Source: Anaeromyxobacter diazotrophicus (lineage in GTDB: Bacteria > Myxococcota > Myxococcia > Myxococcales > Anaeromyxobacteraceae). From it: DNA of 64,000 bases. The notes under the pieces were generated by a model. The model had not been told where the DNA came from, did no database searches, and saw only the letters and a list, made by a program, of their open reading frames with translations. Shown piece by piece: positions 9,757-19,300 of this stretch. The stretch lies in NCBI RefSeq assembly GCF_013340205.1, contig NZ_BJTG01000001.1, positions 372,001-436,000 of the forward strand, read 5' to 3'. Position 1 is the first letter of the stretch, and each line of letters opens with the position of its first letter. A program made the translations under genes and the position numbers.

Positions 9757-9758
9757 CC

Positions 9759-11243
9759 ATGCCGCAGCGCATCCTCGGACTCGACCTGGGGGCCACCGCC
9801 GCGCGGGCGGTGCTCCTCGAGAGCAGCTACCGCGGGTTCACCATCGCGGACGTCCGCGCCGCGCCCGTCGCGCCGGAGGCGGAGGGCGGGCCGCCCCTCC
9901 GCGAGCGGCAGCTGGCCGCGGCGGGGGCGCTCCTCGAGGACGGGCTCGCCTTCGACACGGCGCTGGTGGCGCTGCCCGGCCCCTCCGCCTCCCACGTCGT
10001 CTCGCTGCCGTTCACCGACCCCCGCCGCATCGAGCAGACGGTCGGCTTCGAGGTCGAGGGGCAGATCCCGTTCGATCTGACCGAGGTCGCCTGGGACTGG
10101 CAGGCGCTGCAGCTGGCCGAGGGCCGGGCGGACCTGCTGGTGGCGGTTGTGCGCAAGGAGGAGCTGGCGGCGCTGCTGGCCGGGCTCGCCCCGCTCGGCG
10201 TCGATCCGCGCGCCGTGCTGCCGCCGGGCCCCGCGCTGGCGGCGCTCTTCGGCGCGGGCGTGCTCGCCGGCGAGCTGGCCGCCGCGCCGGGCGAGGCCCC
10301 GCCGGCGGAGGCGGTGCTGGAGGTCGAGCCGGGCCGGGCCACGCTGGCGCTGGTGGCGGGCGGCGCCCTCGAGGGCGCCCGCACCTTCCCGCTCGGGGCG
10401 GCGATGCCGGTCGCGGCGCTGGCGCGCGAGGTGCGCTCCACCTTGCGCGCCTGGCGGCCGCGGGGCGGCGCCGCGGCGCGCCCGGTCGGCCGGCTGCTCC
10501 TCGCCGGCGAGGCGGCGCGGCTCCCCGGCCTCCCCGAGGCGTTGCAGGGCGAGGTGCAGGGACCCGTCGAGCCGCTCGCGCTCACGGGCCCGGCGGCCGA
10601 GCGCGTCCCGCCCGAGCAGGCGCCCGAGCTGGCGCTGGCGCTCGCCCTGGCGCTGCGGGGCCACCAGGGCGCGCGCGCCCCGCGGCTCAACCTGCGCCGC
10701 GGCGAGCTCGCCTACACCCGCGACTTCCAGCACGTGCGCGGGAAGGTGGTGCGGCTCGCCAGCTGGGCGGCGCTGGTGCTCCTGCTCGCCATGGTCTCGT
10801 CGGGGGTGAAGGTGTTCGCGCTCTCGCGGCAGGAGCAGCTCCTCGACCGCGCGCTCTGCGACGCCACCCAGAAGCTCGTGGGCAAGTGCTACGAGAACGA
10901 CGAGCTGGCGGTGGCGGCGCTGCGCGGCAAGGGCACGCTGGCCGCCTCCATCCCGAAGAACTCGGCGCTGGACATCTTCACCGAGCTCTCGGTGCGCACG
11001 CCGCAGGACTTCTGGCTCAAGCTCGACCGCATCGAGATCACGCGCGACAAGCTGCACCTGCAGGGCGTCACCGACGCCGCCGAGAACGTGGACCGCGTGG
11101 TGACCGCGCTGCGCGGCTCGCGCTGCTTCGGCGACGCCCGCTCCGGCGGCGCGCGCAAGCGCTCCGGCGACGGCAAGTTCGAGTTCACCATCGACTCCGA
11201 CCTCACCTGCGACACCGGCGAGAAGCCGGCCCCGAGGACGTGA
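9759..11243 (+). CDS. gspL: Type II secretion protein GspL
   Basis: Inner-membrane protein that recruits GspE, 494 residues. It opens with an actin-like ASKHA fold (ILGLDLGATAARAVLLE), also seen in PilM. One membrane segment follows near 330-350 (VRLASWAALVLLLAMV) and then a periplasmic ferredoxin-like domain of about 120 residues. The ATG lies two bases after the gspK stop. Confidence 0.9.
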   Translation: MPQRILGLDLGATAARAVLLESSYRGFTIADVRAAPVAPEAEGGPPLRERQLAAAGALLEDGLAFDTALVALPGPSASHVVSLPFTDPRRIEQTVGFEVEGQIPFDLTEVAWDWQALQLAEGRADLLVAVVRKEELAALLAGLAPLGVDPRAVLPPGPALAALFGAGVLAGELAAAPGEAPPAEAVLEVEPGRATLALVAGGALEGARTFPLGAAMPVAALAREVRSTLRAWRPRGGAAARPVGRLLLAGEAARLPGLPEALQGEVQGPVEPLALTGPAAERVPPEQAPELALALALALRGHQGARAPRLNLRRGELAYTRDFQHVRGKVVRLASWAALVLLLAMVSSGVKVFALSRQEQLLDRALCDATQKLVGKCYENDELAVAALRGKGTLAASIPKNSALDIFTELSVRTPQDFWLKLDRIEITRDKLHLQGVTDAAENVDRVVTALRGSRCFGDARSGGARKRSGDGKFEFTIDSDLTCDTGEKPAPRT

Positions 11244-11245
11244 CC

Positions 11246-11815
11246 GTGGAGACGATCCGGAAGTGGAAGGCCGACCTCGAGGCGTGGTTCTCGCGGCTCG
11301 CCCCGCGCGAGCGGGTGATGGTGACCGCGGGGGCCATCGCGGTGGGCTGCTTCATCCTGTTCCTCACCTTCACCAAGGTGCAGCGCGGCATCGCCGCCCG
11401 CGAGGCGTCCGTCGACCGCAAGACGGAGGTCATCGCGCAGGTCGGGAAGCTGGCCGAGGGGTTCCGGCAGGCGCAGGCGGAGCGCGCCCAGCTGGAGGCG
11501 AAGCTCCGGGGGCCGCCGCTGCAGCTCATGAGCTTCGTGGCCCAGACCGGCCAGCGGCTCGGGATCGAGGTGACCGACCTCCGCCCCGGCACGCCCGGGG
11601 CCGCGGGCACGGGGGCGGCCAACCCGGTGGCGGAGGAAACGGTCGAGGTGAACCTCGCCAAGCTCGAGCTGCCGAAGCTGGCGGCCCTCCTCCAGGAGCT
11701 GGAGCGCGGGCCGGGAGTGGTCAAGGTGCGGCGGCTGGCGCTGCGCACGCGCACCGACGACCCGAACGCCGTGGACGCCACCATCGTCGTCGCCACCTAC
11801 CAGCTCAAGGGGTGA
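11246..11815 (+). CDS. gspM: Type II secretion protein GspM
   Basis: Bitopic inner-membrane partner of GspL, 189 residues. A short cytoplasmic end (ETIRKWKADLEAWFSRLAPRER) is followed by a membrane helix (VMVTAGAIAVGCFILFLTF), a coiled coil, and a small periplasmic domain. The GTG at 11246 is chosen because GAGGA lies 7 bases upstream. A GTG at 11240 overlapping the gspL stop is the alternative and would add two residues. Confidence 0.87.
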   Translation: METIRKWKADLEAWFSRLAPRERVMVTAGAIAVGCFILFLTFTKVQRGIAAREASVDRKTEVIAQVGKLAEGFRQAQAERAQLEAKLRGPPLQLMSFVAQTGQRLGIEVTDLRPGTPGAAGTGAANPVAEETVEVNLAKLELPKLAALLQELERGPGVVKVRRLALRTRTDDPNAVDATIVVATYQLKG

Positions 11816-11820
11816 TCGCC

Positions 11821-12735
11821 GTGGACCTCGATCTCAAGCTCAAGCCGTGGCAGCGCTGGGCGGCGTACGGCCTCTTCGCGGCGGTGGCCTTCCTCGTCGC
11901 CCTGCGCCAGACGTTCCCCACCGAGGCGGTCAAGGAGCGGCTCGTCATGGAGGCGGCCGCCCAGGGGTGGCAGATCCGCGTGGCCGACGTCGGCCCGGCC
12001 GGCTTGCTCGGCGTGGCGATGACGAGCCTGTCCCTCGAGTCGCGCGAGGGGGTGCGCATCCCGGTCGAGCGGCTCGAGGCGACGGTGCGCCCCTGGTCGC
12101 TCCTGCGCGGCCGCCGCGGCTTCTCCTTCGACGCCGCGCTCTTCGAGGGGCGCGTGAAGGGGTACGCGGAGGAGGGCGGCGCCACGCGCCGGGTGAAGGC
12201 GGCGCTGGCCGGCCTCGATCTCTCGCGCGCGGTGCCGCTGCGGACGGCGACCGGGGTCGATCTGGCCGGCCTGGTGAGCGGCGACGTCGACCTCACCCTG
12301 GACGACGCCGAGCCGGCGAAGAGCTCCGGGCACGTCGACCTGGCGGTGCAGCGGGCGGCCGTGAACGGCGGCGCGCTGCCCATCCCCGGCATGGGCGGCG
12401 CGCTGACCCTGCCCCGCGTCGCGCTCGGCCAGCTCTCGGCGCACGCCACGGTGAAGGACGGGAAGCTCACCTTCGAGCAGCTGGAGACCAAGGGGGACGA
12501 CCTGGAGCTGAACGGCGGCGGGCTCTACTGCGTGCTGCAGCCGCGCCTCGCCTTCTCGCCCATCTTCGGCAAGCTCTCCGTCCGCTTCCGCGACGCGTTC
12601 TGGCAGAAGAGCGGCACCGCCGGGTTCAAGAGCCTGGCGGAGATGGCGCTCGCGCCCGCGCGCGGGCGGGACGGCGCCTACGGCTTCCAGATCTTCGGGA
12701 CGCTGTCCCAGCCGCAGGCGCGCCTGGCGCCTTGA
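11821..12735 (+). CDS. gspN: Type II secretion protein GspN
   Basis: Last gene of the secretion operon, 304 residues. One N-terminal membrane segment (WQRWAAYGLFAAVAFLVALR) is followed by a beta-rich periplasmic domain resembling AsmA-type proteins (FDAALFEGRVKGYAEEGG, LELNGGGLYCVLQPRLAFSP). GspN is an accessory component absent from many type II systems. The GTG at 11821 has AAGGGG 8 bases upstream; a GTG at 11812 overlapping the gspM stop is possible. The last 110 bases overlap, tail to tail, the hydrolase gene on the other strand. Confidence 0.8.
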   Translation: MDLDLKLKPWQRWAAYGLFAAVAFLVALRQTFPTEAVKERLVMEAAAQGWQIRVADVGPAGLLGVAMTSLSLESREGVRIPVERLEATVRPWSLLRGRRGFSFDAALFEGRVKGYAEEGGATRRVKAALAGLDLSRAVPLRTATGVDLAGLVSGDVDLTLDDAEPAKSSGHVDLAVQRAAVNGGALPIPGMGGALTLPRVALGQLSAHATVKDGKLTFEQLETKGDDLELNGGGLYCVLQPRLAFSPIFGKLSVRFRDAFWQKSGTAGFKSLAEMALAPARGRDGAYGFQIFGTLSQPQARLAP

Positions 12736-13642
12736 GCGGCCCGCGCCCCCGCGCCCCGGGCAGCCCCGGGAGCGACAGCAGGATCTCGGCGGTGCGGTGG
12801 GGGCACTCGAGCTGCGGGCAGTGGCCGCAGTCCGGCACCGGCTCGTAGCGCACGCCCCGGAGCCGCTTCAGGTAGAAGGCGCGGCAGCCGTCCGGGATGA
12901 GGCGATCCCGCTCGCCCCAGACCAGCACCGCCGGGCTCCTCACCCGCGCCAGCTCCTCCTCCGAGAGGAAGTCCTCGGCGGTGAGGCTCGCCATGAGCTG
13001 GGCGACCGACGGCCGGCGCATGATCCGGCGGAAGTCCCACAGGAGCAGCCGCAGCGCGAGCGGCGGCCGGTGGAACATCCGGCGCAGCCACTCGTCCATC
13101 GTCCCGCGCTCCTCGGCCATCACCAGCCGGACGAAGTCGGCCCAGTCCTCGGCGCGGAGCGCCGGGCCTCCGGGGTTGATGAGGGCGAGCGCGTGGACGA
13201 GGTCCGGGCGGCGGGACGCCAGCTTGGCCGCGATCCAGCCGCCCATGGAGTTGCCCGCGACGTACGCGCCGTCCGGAGCCACGCGCTCGACCAGGCGCTC
13301 GGCCACGTCCACCAGCTCCGGGAAGGAGAGGAACTCGCGGCCGGCGGGCGGCCGCGAGCCGCCGTAGCCGGGCAGGTCCGGGACGACGAGGCGGTACCCG
13401 CGCCGCAGGAGGGGCACGACCGGGTAGAAGCTCAGGCCGGAGGCGCCGAGGCCGTGGAGGAGGACCAGCGTGGGCGGGTGAGGCGCGGCGCCGCCCCCGG
13501 CCGCCCGCAGCGCGGCGAGGTCGCGCCGGCCCGGGTGGAGCTCCGCGTACCAGACGCTCGAGCCCCCGAGGGGCACCCGCCGCAGCCGCGCGCCGCGCGC
13601 CCGCCACTCCAGCGCCACGAGGCGTCGTACCAGCTCGAGCAT
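12626..13642 (-). CDS. Alpha/beta hydrolase
   Basis: Alpha/beta-hydrolase fold enzyme, 338 residues, substrate unknown. Visible elements are the oxyanion HG turn (LVLLHGLGASG), VVPDLPGYGGS, the nucleophile elbow GNSMGG (Ser), an acid-strand region LVWGERDRLIP (Asp) and the final His in VPDCGHCPQLECP. The family fold ends near residue 285. The last 50 or so residues are Pro/Arg/Ser-rich and come from DNA that also encodes the end of GspN, so they may be non-functional read-through to the first available stop. The ATG at 13642 is the only good start before the fold. Confidence 0.85.
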   Translation of the reverse strand: MLELVRRLVALEWRARGARLRRVPLGGSSVWYAELHPGRRDLAALRAAGGGAAPHPPTLVLLHGLGASGLSFYPVVPLLRRGYRLVVPDLPGYGGSRPPAGREFLSFPELVDVAERLVERVAPDGAYVAGNSMGGWIAAKLASRRPDLVHALALINPGGPALRAEDWADFVRLVMAEERGTMDEWLRRMFHRPPLALRLLLWDFRRIMRRPSVAQLMASLTAEDFLSEEELARVRSPAVLVWGERDRLIPDGCRAFYLKRLRGVRYEPVPDCGHCPQLECPHRTAEILLSLPGLPGARGRGPLKAPGAPAAGTASRRSGSRRRRPARARARAPSPPGS

Positions 13643-13688
13643 GTCGCACCTGGCAGGGCGGCGGCGGCCAGGCCCCCTACCCGCGCGA

Positions 13689-16160
13689 TCAAATTTTGAA
13701 CCTCCCGACGCTCTGCGCCAGGGCCTGCGAACGGTCCCCCATCCGCTCCGCCACCGAGGCCAGCTCCACCACCACGCCCTCCTGCTCCTGCGCGGTGCGC
13801 GTGAGCTGCGAGAGCAGGTCCCGCACGCGCCGGGTCGCGCCCTGGTGGGCCGCGGCGGCGCGCCGGATGTCCGCCAGCATCCCGTCGATCTGCTCCAGGC
13901 TCTCGAGCTGGCGCCGGCCCAGCCCCGTCTGCTCGTCGAGGGCGCGGGCGACCTTCTCGGCGACCGCCTTCACGCCCTTCGAGACCCCCTCCATGGCCGC
14001 GACGCTGCGGCCGACCATCTGGAGGGCGTCCGAGAGGACGCGCGTGCTGTCGGCCGCCTGCGAGACCAGGTTCGAGACGGCGCGCGTGGACTCGGCGTGC
14101 GCCTGCACCGCCTGCAGGATGGCGGCCGCGGTCTCGTGGCCCCGCGCGGTGGCGGTGCGGATCTCCTGCAGCGCGCCGAGCGAGCGCTGGGCCTGCGCTA
14201 CCCCCCGCGAGGCCAGCTCGTCGCCGCGGTCGATGAGCCGGGCCGTCCCGTCCACGTCGTCGCGCACCGCGCCGATGATGCGCGCGATGGACTTGGTCGA
14301 GGAGGAGATCTGGGCGGCCAGCTCGCGGATCTGCTCCGCCACCACGGCGAAGGCCTTGCCGTGCTCGCCCGCCTGCGTGGCGATGATGGAGGCGTTCAGG
14401 GAGAGCAGGTTGGTGCGGCCGGCCACCTCGCCGATGAAGTCGAGGATCTGGTCGATGTCGTCCGACCGGCGGCCGAGCGCGGTGACGCGCTGCTTCGCAT
14501 CACCCACCGCGCTGCGCAGCGCCTCCATCCCCGCGACCGCCTCGCCCACCACCTCGCCGGCGCGCTCGGCGATCTCCGCCGCCTGGGCCGCCGCGAGCTG
14601 GCTGCCCACCGCGGACGTCTCGAGCCCGCTGAGGGAGCCCGAGACCCCGGCGATGGTCCCCTGCGCCTGCCCGGCCAGCCCGTCCAGCGCGCCGACCTGC
14701 GCCTGCGCGCGCCGGCCGGCGGTGGCCAGCGCCTCGGCGTCCGCCCCAGCCCCGTCCACGCGCCGCTCCAGCTCGGCGGCGTGACGGCGCACCTCCTCCA
14801 GCGCCGCCGACATCTCGCCCACCGCCGCGGTGGTGGAGTGCACGTAGTCCGAGAGCCCGTCCACGCCGGTCGAGACGAGCGCCACCGAACCCTGCATCGC
14901 CTCGACCGCGGCCTGCACCGCCCGGACGCGCTCGTGCTCCTCGCGGGCGCCGCCCTGGACGCGCTCCCGGATGCGCCCCACCTCGCGCGTGCCCTGCTCC
15001 ACCCCCGCGCTCGCGGTCTGGACGTCGCCCACCAGCGCCGAGAGGCCCTGGGTCATGCGTCGGAAGTCCGCCGCGAGCTGGCCGACCTCGTCGCGCGACA
15101 CCGTCGGCGGGCGCACGGTGAGGTCGCCGGCGGCGATCCCGTCGGCCGCCTCCCCGAGCAGGCGCAGCGGCGCGGTGAGGCTCTGCGCGGCGAGCCACAC
15201 GAGGAGCGCCGTCGCCGCCAGCAGCAGCGCCCCGAGCAGCGTGGCGTCGCCGAAGAAGGCGGACCGCCGCGCCTCCAGCGGCGCCTCGGACAGGAAGCTC
15301 ACCAGCGTGCGCGCCCCGGCGGCGCGCCGCAGGCGCCAGCCCCCCGGCACCTCCTCGACCCCGGCGCCAGGGCCGCGCGCCTCGGCGAGCTCGGGCACGT
15401 CCCCGCCGGCGCGCGCCAGCACCTGCCCCTCGGCCCCCAGCACGGCGGTCGGCGCGCCGGTCGCGACGAAGACCAGCTCGGCCGCGGCGGCGGGCTCCCG
15501 CCGCTCGACCGCCAGCCAGCGGGCGGCGTGCTCCTGCACGGCCGCGGTGGCGTCGACGTGCTGGCGGTCGGTGTCCGCCCGGTACCGCTCGTACGCGACC
15601 CCGCCCAGCATGAGCGCCGTCATCCCCACCAGGCTGCAGCAGAGCAGGGCCACCTTGCGCCGCACGCTGCTGCCGCCCCACTGCCCGGAGGCGCGCAGCG
15701 CGACCAGGGCGGGCGCCACCGCGTTCGCCGCCACCGAGTACGCCAGCCCGGCCTGCAGGAGGGCGAACGCGACGGCGATCGCGGCGCCCGCCGCGGCCAC
15801 GTCCCGCCCGAGATCCTGCCGCAGCTCCGCCAGCTCGATCCCGGCCGTGAGCACGGCGCTCGTCGCGAACAGCGTCGCCGTCAGCGCCGTGGGCAGGCGC
15901 AGCGCGGCCGCGGCGGCCTGCTCCCGGGCGGCGTCGGTCGCGGCCTCGCCGAGCCCGGCCGAGATCGGCCGGGCCAGCAGCGCGGTGGTGGCCACGGCGA
16001 CGGTGAAGTAGACGACCGCCGCGACGAGGAGCCCGAGGTCCGCCGTGGCGCGGTGCACGCCCGCGACCGGGGCGAACACCTCGAAGCAGTACAGCTCGAG
16101 CGCGACCGGCAAGAGCAGGACACCGACGACGCGGAGGAGGAGCGGGCGGAGGAAGGGCAT
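13689..16160 (-). CDS. Methyl-accepting chemotaxis protein
   Basis: Membrane chemoreceptor, 823 residues. The N-terminal part is hydrophobic, with several membrane segments in the first 200 residues and another before the HAMP domain (about 340-400: [21 protein letters not shown]). A short extracytoplasmic region of about 100 residues lies between. The rest is a long cytoplasmic coiled coil. Its hairpin tip reads [24 protein letters not shown], where Tsr-type receptors have NAAIEAARAGE, so the usual trimer-contact Glu and Arg are absent. No CheA or CheW gene is nearby, so it probably joins an array encoded elsewhere. What it senses cannot be read from sequence. Confidence 0.93.
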   Translation of the reverse strand: MPFLRPLLLRVVGVLLLPVALELYCFEVFAPVAGVHRATADLGLLVAAVVYFTVAVATTALLARPISAGLGEAATDAAREQAAAAALRLPTALTATLFATSAVLTAGIELAELRQDLGRDVAAAGAAIAVAFALLQAGLAYSVAANAVAPALVALRASGQWGGSSVRRKVALLCCSLVGMTALMLGGVAYERYRADTDRQHVDATAAVQEHAARWLAVERREPAAAAELVFVATGAPTAVLGAEGQVLARAGGDVPELAEARGPGAGVEEVPGGWRLRRAAGARTLVSFLSEAPLEARRSAFFGDATLLGALLLAATALLVWLAAQSLTAPLRLLGEAADGIAAGDLTVRPPTVSRDEVGQLAADFRRMTQGLSALVGDVQTASAGVEQGTREVGRIRERVQGGAREEHERVRAVQAAVEAMQGSVALVSTGVDGLSDYVHSTTAAVGEMSAALEEVRRHAAELERRVDGAGADAEALATAGRRAQAQVGALDGLAGQAQGTIAGVSGSLSGLETSAVGSQLAAAQAAEIAERAGEVVGEAVAGMEALRSAVGDAKQRVTALGRRSDDIDQILDFIGEVAGRTNLLSLNASIIATQAGEHGKAFAVVAEQIRELAAQISSSTKSIARIIGAVRDDVDGTARLIDRGDELASRGVAQAQRSLGALQEIRTATARGHETAAAILQAVQAHAESTRAVSNLVSQAADSTRVLSDALQMVGRSVAAMEGVSKGVKAVAEKVARALDEQTGLGRRQLESLEQIDGMLADIRRAAAAHQGATRRVRDLLSQLTRTAQEQEGVVVELASVAERMGDRSQALAQSVGRFKI

Positions 16161-16321
16161 GCCGCCCGCGAGTGTACCGTCGGGGAGCCCCGTTCAGGCA
16201 GGCAGCGGCCGTGGGACGCGTGACCCTACATGGCTTGTCAGGCAACGGCCCGGATTCATGGGGAAAACCGCGGGACAGCCGGGACCCACCCCCTCCGTTT
16301 GCCGACCCGTTCGATCCGAAA

Positions 16322-16344
16322 AAGCCCCGATCATTCCGGGGCTT
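16322..16344 (-). terminator. Hairpin with T-run pointing leftward
   Basis: Perfect 8-base inverted repeat AAGCCCCG / CGGGGCTT around a 7-base loop. On the minus strand the stem is followed by CTTTTTCGG, the form of an intrinsic terminator. No minus-strand gene ends upstream of it; it sits between the divergent chemoreceptor and smc genes. It may stop antisense transcription entering from smc, or act as a 5' structure of the chemoreceptor transcript. Confidence 0.5.
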
Positions 16345-16346
16345 GG

Positions 16347-16375
16347 TTGAACCGACCCATGGGGTGTGCTACGAG
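16347..16375 (+). promoter_or_regulatory. Candidate promoter of smc
   Basis: TTGAAC and TACGAG are separated by 17 bases, directly after the hairpin at 16322-16344. The -10-like box ends six bases before the smc ATG, so the message would start at or next to the ATG (leaderless). No purine-rich ribosome site is seen between. The -35 fits well and the -10 is weak. Confidence 0.4.
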
Positions 16376-16381
16376 CGATCC

Positions 16382-19300
16382 ATGCGCATCAAGCGCCTCG
16401 ATATCGTGGGCTTCAAGTCGTTCATGGACCGCACCGTCGTCGCGTTCGCGGACGGCGTGACCGGCGTCGTCGGACCGAACGGCTGCGGCAAGTCGAACGT
16501 CGCCGACTCGATCCGCTGGGTGCTCGGAGAGCAGTCGGCCCGCCAGCTCCGCGGCCGGTCCATGGAGGACGTCATCTTCAACGGCTCGGAGTCGAAGCCG
16601 CCGCTGTCGATGGCCGAGGTGCTCATCACCTTCGAGAACGACCGCCCGAGCGAGCTGCCGGCGCAGTACCAGGGGTTCGGCGAGATCACCGTCGGCCGCC
16701 GCCTGTTCCGCACCGGCGAGTCCGAGTACCTCATCAACAAGGTGCCGGCGCGCCTGCTCGACGTGAACGACCTGTTCATGGGCTCGGGCGTCGGCCGGAC
16801 CGCCTACTCCATCATCGAGCAGGGCCGCATCGGCCAGATCGTCTCGGCGCGCCCCGAGGACCGCCGCTCCATCATCGAGGAGGCGGCCGGCATCACGAAG
16901 TACAAGAAGCGCCGCGAGGCCGCCGAGCGGAAGATGGAGGCGACGCAGCAGAACCTCATGCGCGTCGCCGACCTGGTGCAGGAGCTCGGCAAGCAGCTCG
17001 AGAGCCTCAACCGGCAGGCGCGCAAGGCCGAGAAGTACAAGACCCTCAAGGCGCAGATCCGCGAGCTGGAGCTGGCGCAGGCGGCGAGCCGCTTCCTCGA
17101 GATCACCGCCCTGCGGCGCGCGGCCGAGGAGCAGAAGGCGGTGGCCGAGGCGGAGGCGCGCGAGCTCTCGGCGCGGCTCGCCGAGGTCGAGGCGGCCATC
17201 GACGCGGAGCGGACCGCGCTGGGCGGCCTGGAGGCGCGGGCGCAGGAGCTCGGGCAGCGCGAGCACGAGCTGGCGAGCCAGGCGCGCGTCTCGCAGGTCT
17301 CGGTGGAGGCGGCGGCGCGCGAGCTGGAGGGCGTCGGCGAGCGCACGCGGGCGCAGGCGGCCGAGGTGGAGTCCCTGAAGGCGCAGGCCGAGGCGCTGGC
17401 GGCGGAGCGGACCGGGCTCGAGCAGCAGCGCGACGAGCTCGGCGCGCTGGGCGGCGCCGACGAGGCGCGGCTCTCCGAGTCGGAGGCGAAGCTGCGCGAC
17501 CTCGCCCGCGAGGCGGCGGCGCTGCAGGAGCAGGCCGAGGCCGCCCGCGCCGAGGCGAGCGCGGCGCTGGGCCGGGCCGCCGGCCACCGCAGCCAGCTGC
17601 AGCAGCTCGAGCGGCAGCGCGCGGATCTGGCCGCCCGGCTGGCCAAGAACCGCGGCGAGGCGGACGACATCGCGCGCCGGTCGGGCCAGCTCGACGGCGC
17701 CCGCACCCAGTACGTCGACAAGCTGGGCAAGACCCGGCAGCTCAAGCTCCGCCTGGAGGCGGAGCGCGGCGCGCAGGAGGAGACGCTCGAGCGCACCCGC
17801 TCCGAGTTCATCCAGAACGAGGCCAAGCTCATCACCCTGCGCGAGGAGCTGGGCGACAAGCGCGCCCGGCTCACCTCGCTCACCGAGGTGATGCGCAACT
17901 ACGAGGGGTACGGCCGCGGCGTGCGCAGCCTCATGACCCGCGCCGGCCAGGGCGAGGCGCCGAAGGACCACGGCATCTTCGGGCTGGTGGCGGACGTGGT
18001 CTCGGCGCCGCCCGAGTACGAGACCGCGGTCGAGGCGGTGCTGGGCGAGCGCCTCCAGTACGTCATCGTGGAGAGCCACTCCCAGGGCGTCGAGGCCATC
18101 GACTTCCTGAAGAGCGCCGCCGAGGGGCGCGCCTCGCTCATCCCGCTGGCGCGCCTGCGCGAGGCCGACGCCTCGCCCGCCGAGGGGCTGCGCGACCAGG
18201 ACGGCTTCGTCGCCGCCTGCCTCGACGTGGTGCGGTTCGACCCGGCCTACGAGAAGGTGGCGCGCTTCCTCCTCGGCGACGCGGTCATCGTGCGCGACCT
18301 GCCGAGCGCGCTCGCCGCCTGGCAGTCGGCCGCCCAGAAACGCACGCTCGTCACCCTCGACGGCGAGGTGCTCGACCCGTACGGCGTCGTCACCGGCGGC
18401 CCGCTGGAGGGCGAGGGGCACGGCGCGCTGCAGCGGCGGCGCGAGGTGCAGGAGCTGGAGGAGACGGTCCGCCACTTCGAGGCCGACTTCGCGCTGGCGC
18501 AGGAGCGCCACCGCACCCTGCAGGCGCGGGTGCTGCAGCTCGAGGCGGCGCTCAAGTCCCTCGACAAGGACGGCCGCGAGAAGGACCTGGCGGTGCTGGA
18601 GCAGGAGAAGGACCTGGCCCGCATCGGCGAGGAGCTGGAGCGCAACGCCCAGCGGGTGGGGCAGCTCGAGGTGGAGCGCGCCGCGCTCGACGAGGGGGTG
18701 GCGGCGCTCGGGCTGGAGGAGGAGGAGCACCGGGTCCAGGCCGCCACCGCCGAGGCCGAGCAGTCGCGGGCCGAGGAGCGCGCCCGCGAGGCGGCGCAGG
18801 GCGCCGAGCGGATGAAGCAGGCCGGCGACGTCCTCACCGCGCAGCTCATGAACCTCAAGGTGAAGGTGGCCGCCGACGCCGAGCGCAAGGAGTCGCTGGC
18901 GACCGCGCTCAAGCGGCTCGAGGACGCCCGCCGCGAGGTCGAGGATCGCCGCGCCCGGCTGTTCGCCGCGCTGTCGGAGGCGAACGCCCGCGCCGCCGAG
19001 CTGCGCGGCCGGATCGAGGGGACGCACGTCGACATGGATCGGCTCTCCGCCGAGCACGGGCAGGTCAAGGAGGCGCTGGCGGCGGAGCGCGCCGCGCTGG
19101 AGGCGGCCGCGGCCGGGCTGCGCGCCCGCGACGCCGAGGTGCGGGCGGTGCGGCAGCGGGCGGAGGCGGTGGGCCAGGCCGCCGGCGAGGCGGCGCTCAC
19201 CGCGCGCGAGCAGGCGCTGGCGCTCACCCACCTCGAGGAGCAGATCCACGAGCGCTGCCAGGTCGAGCTCAAGTGGGAGGTGCAGCGCTTCCACATGCAG

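Noticed and set aside
16161-16381. Possible riboswitch or small RNA between the chemoreceptor and smc
   Set aside because: I compared it with c-di-GMP, ykkC-type and SRP RNA motifs from memory and found no convincing core; only the hairpin and promoter are supported.
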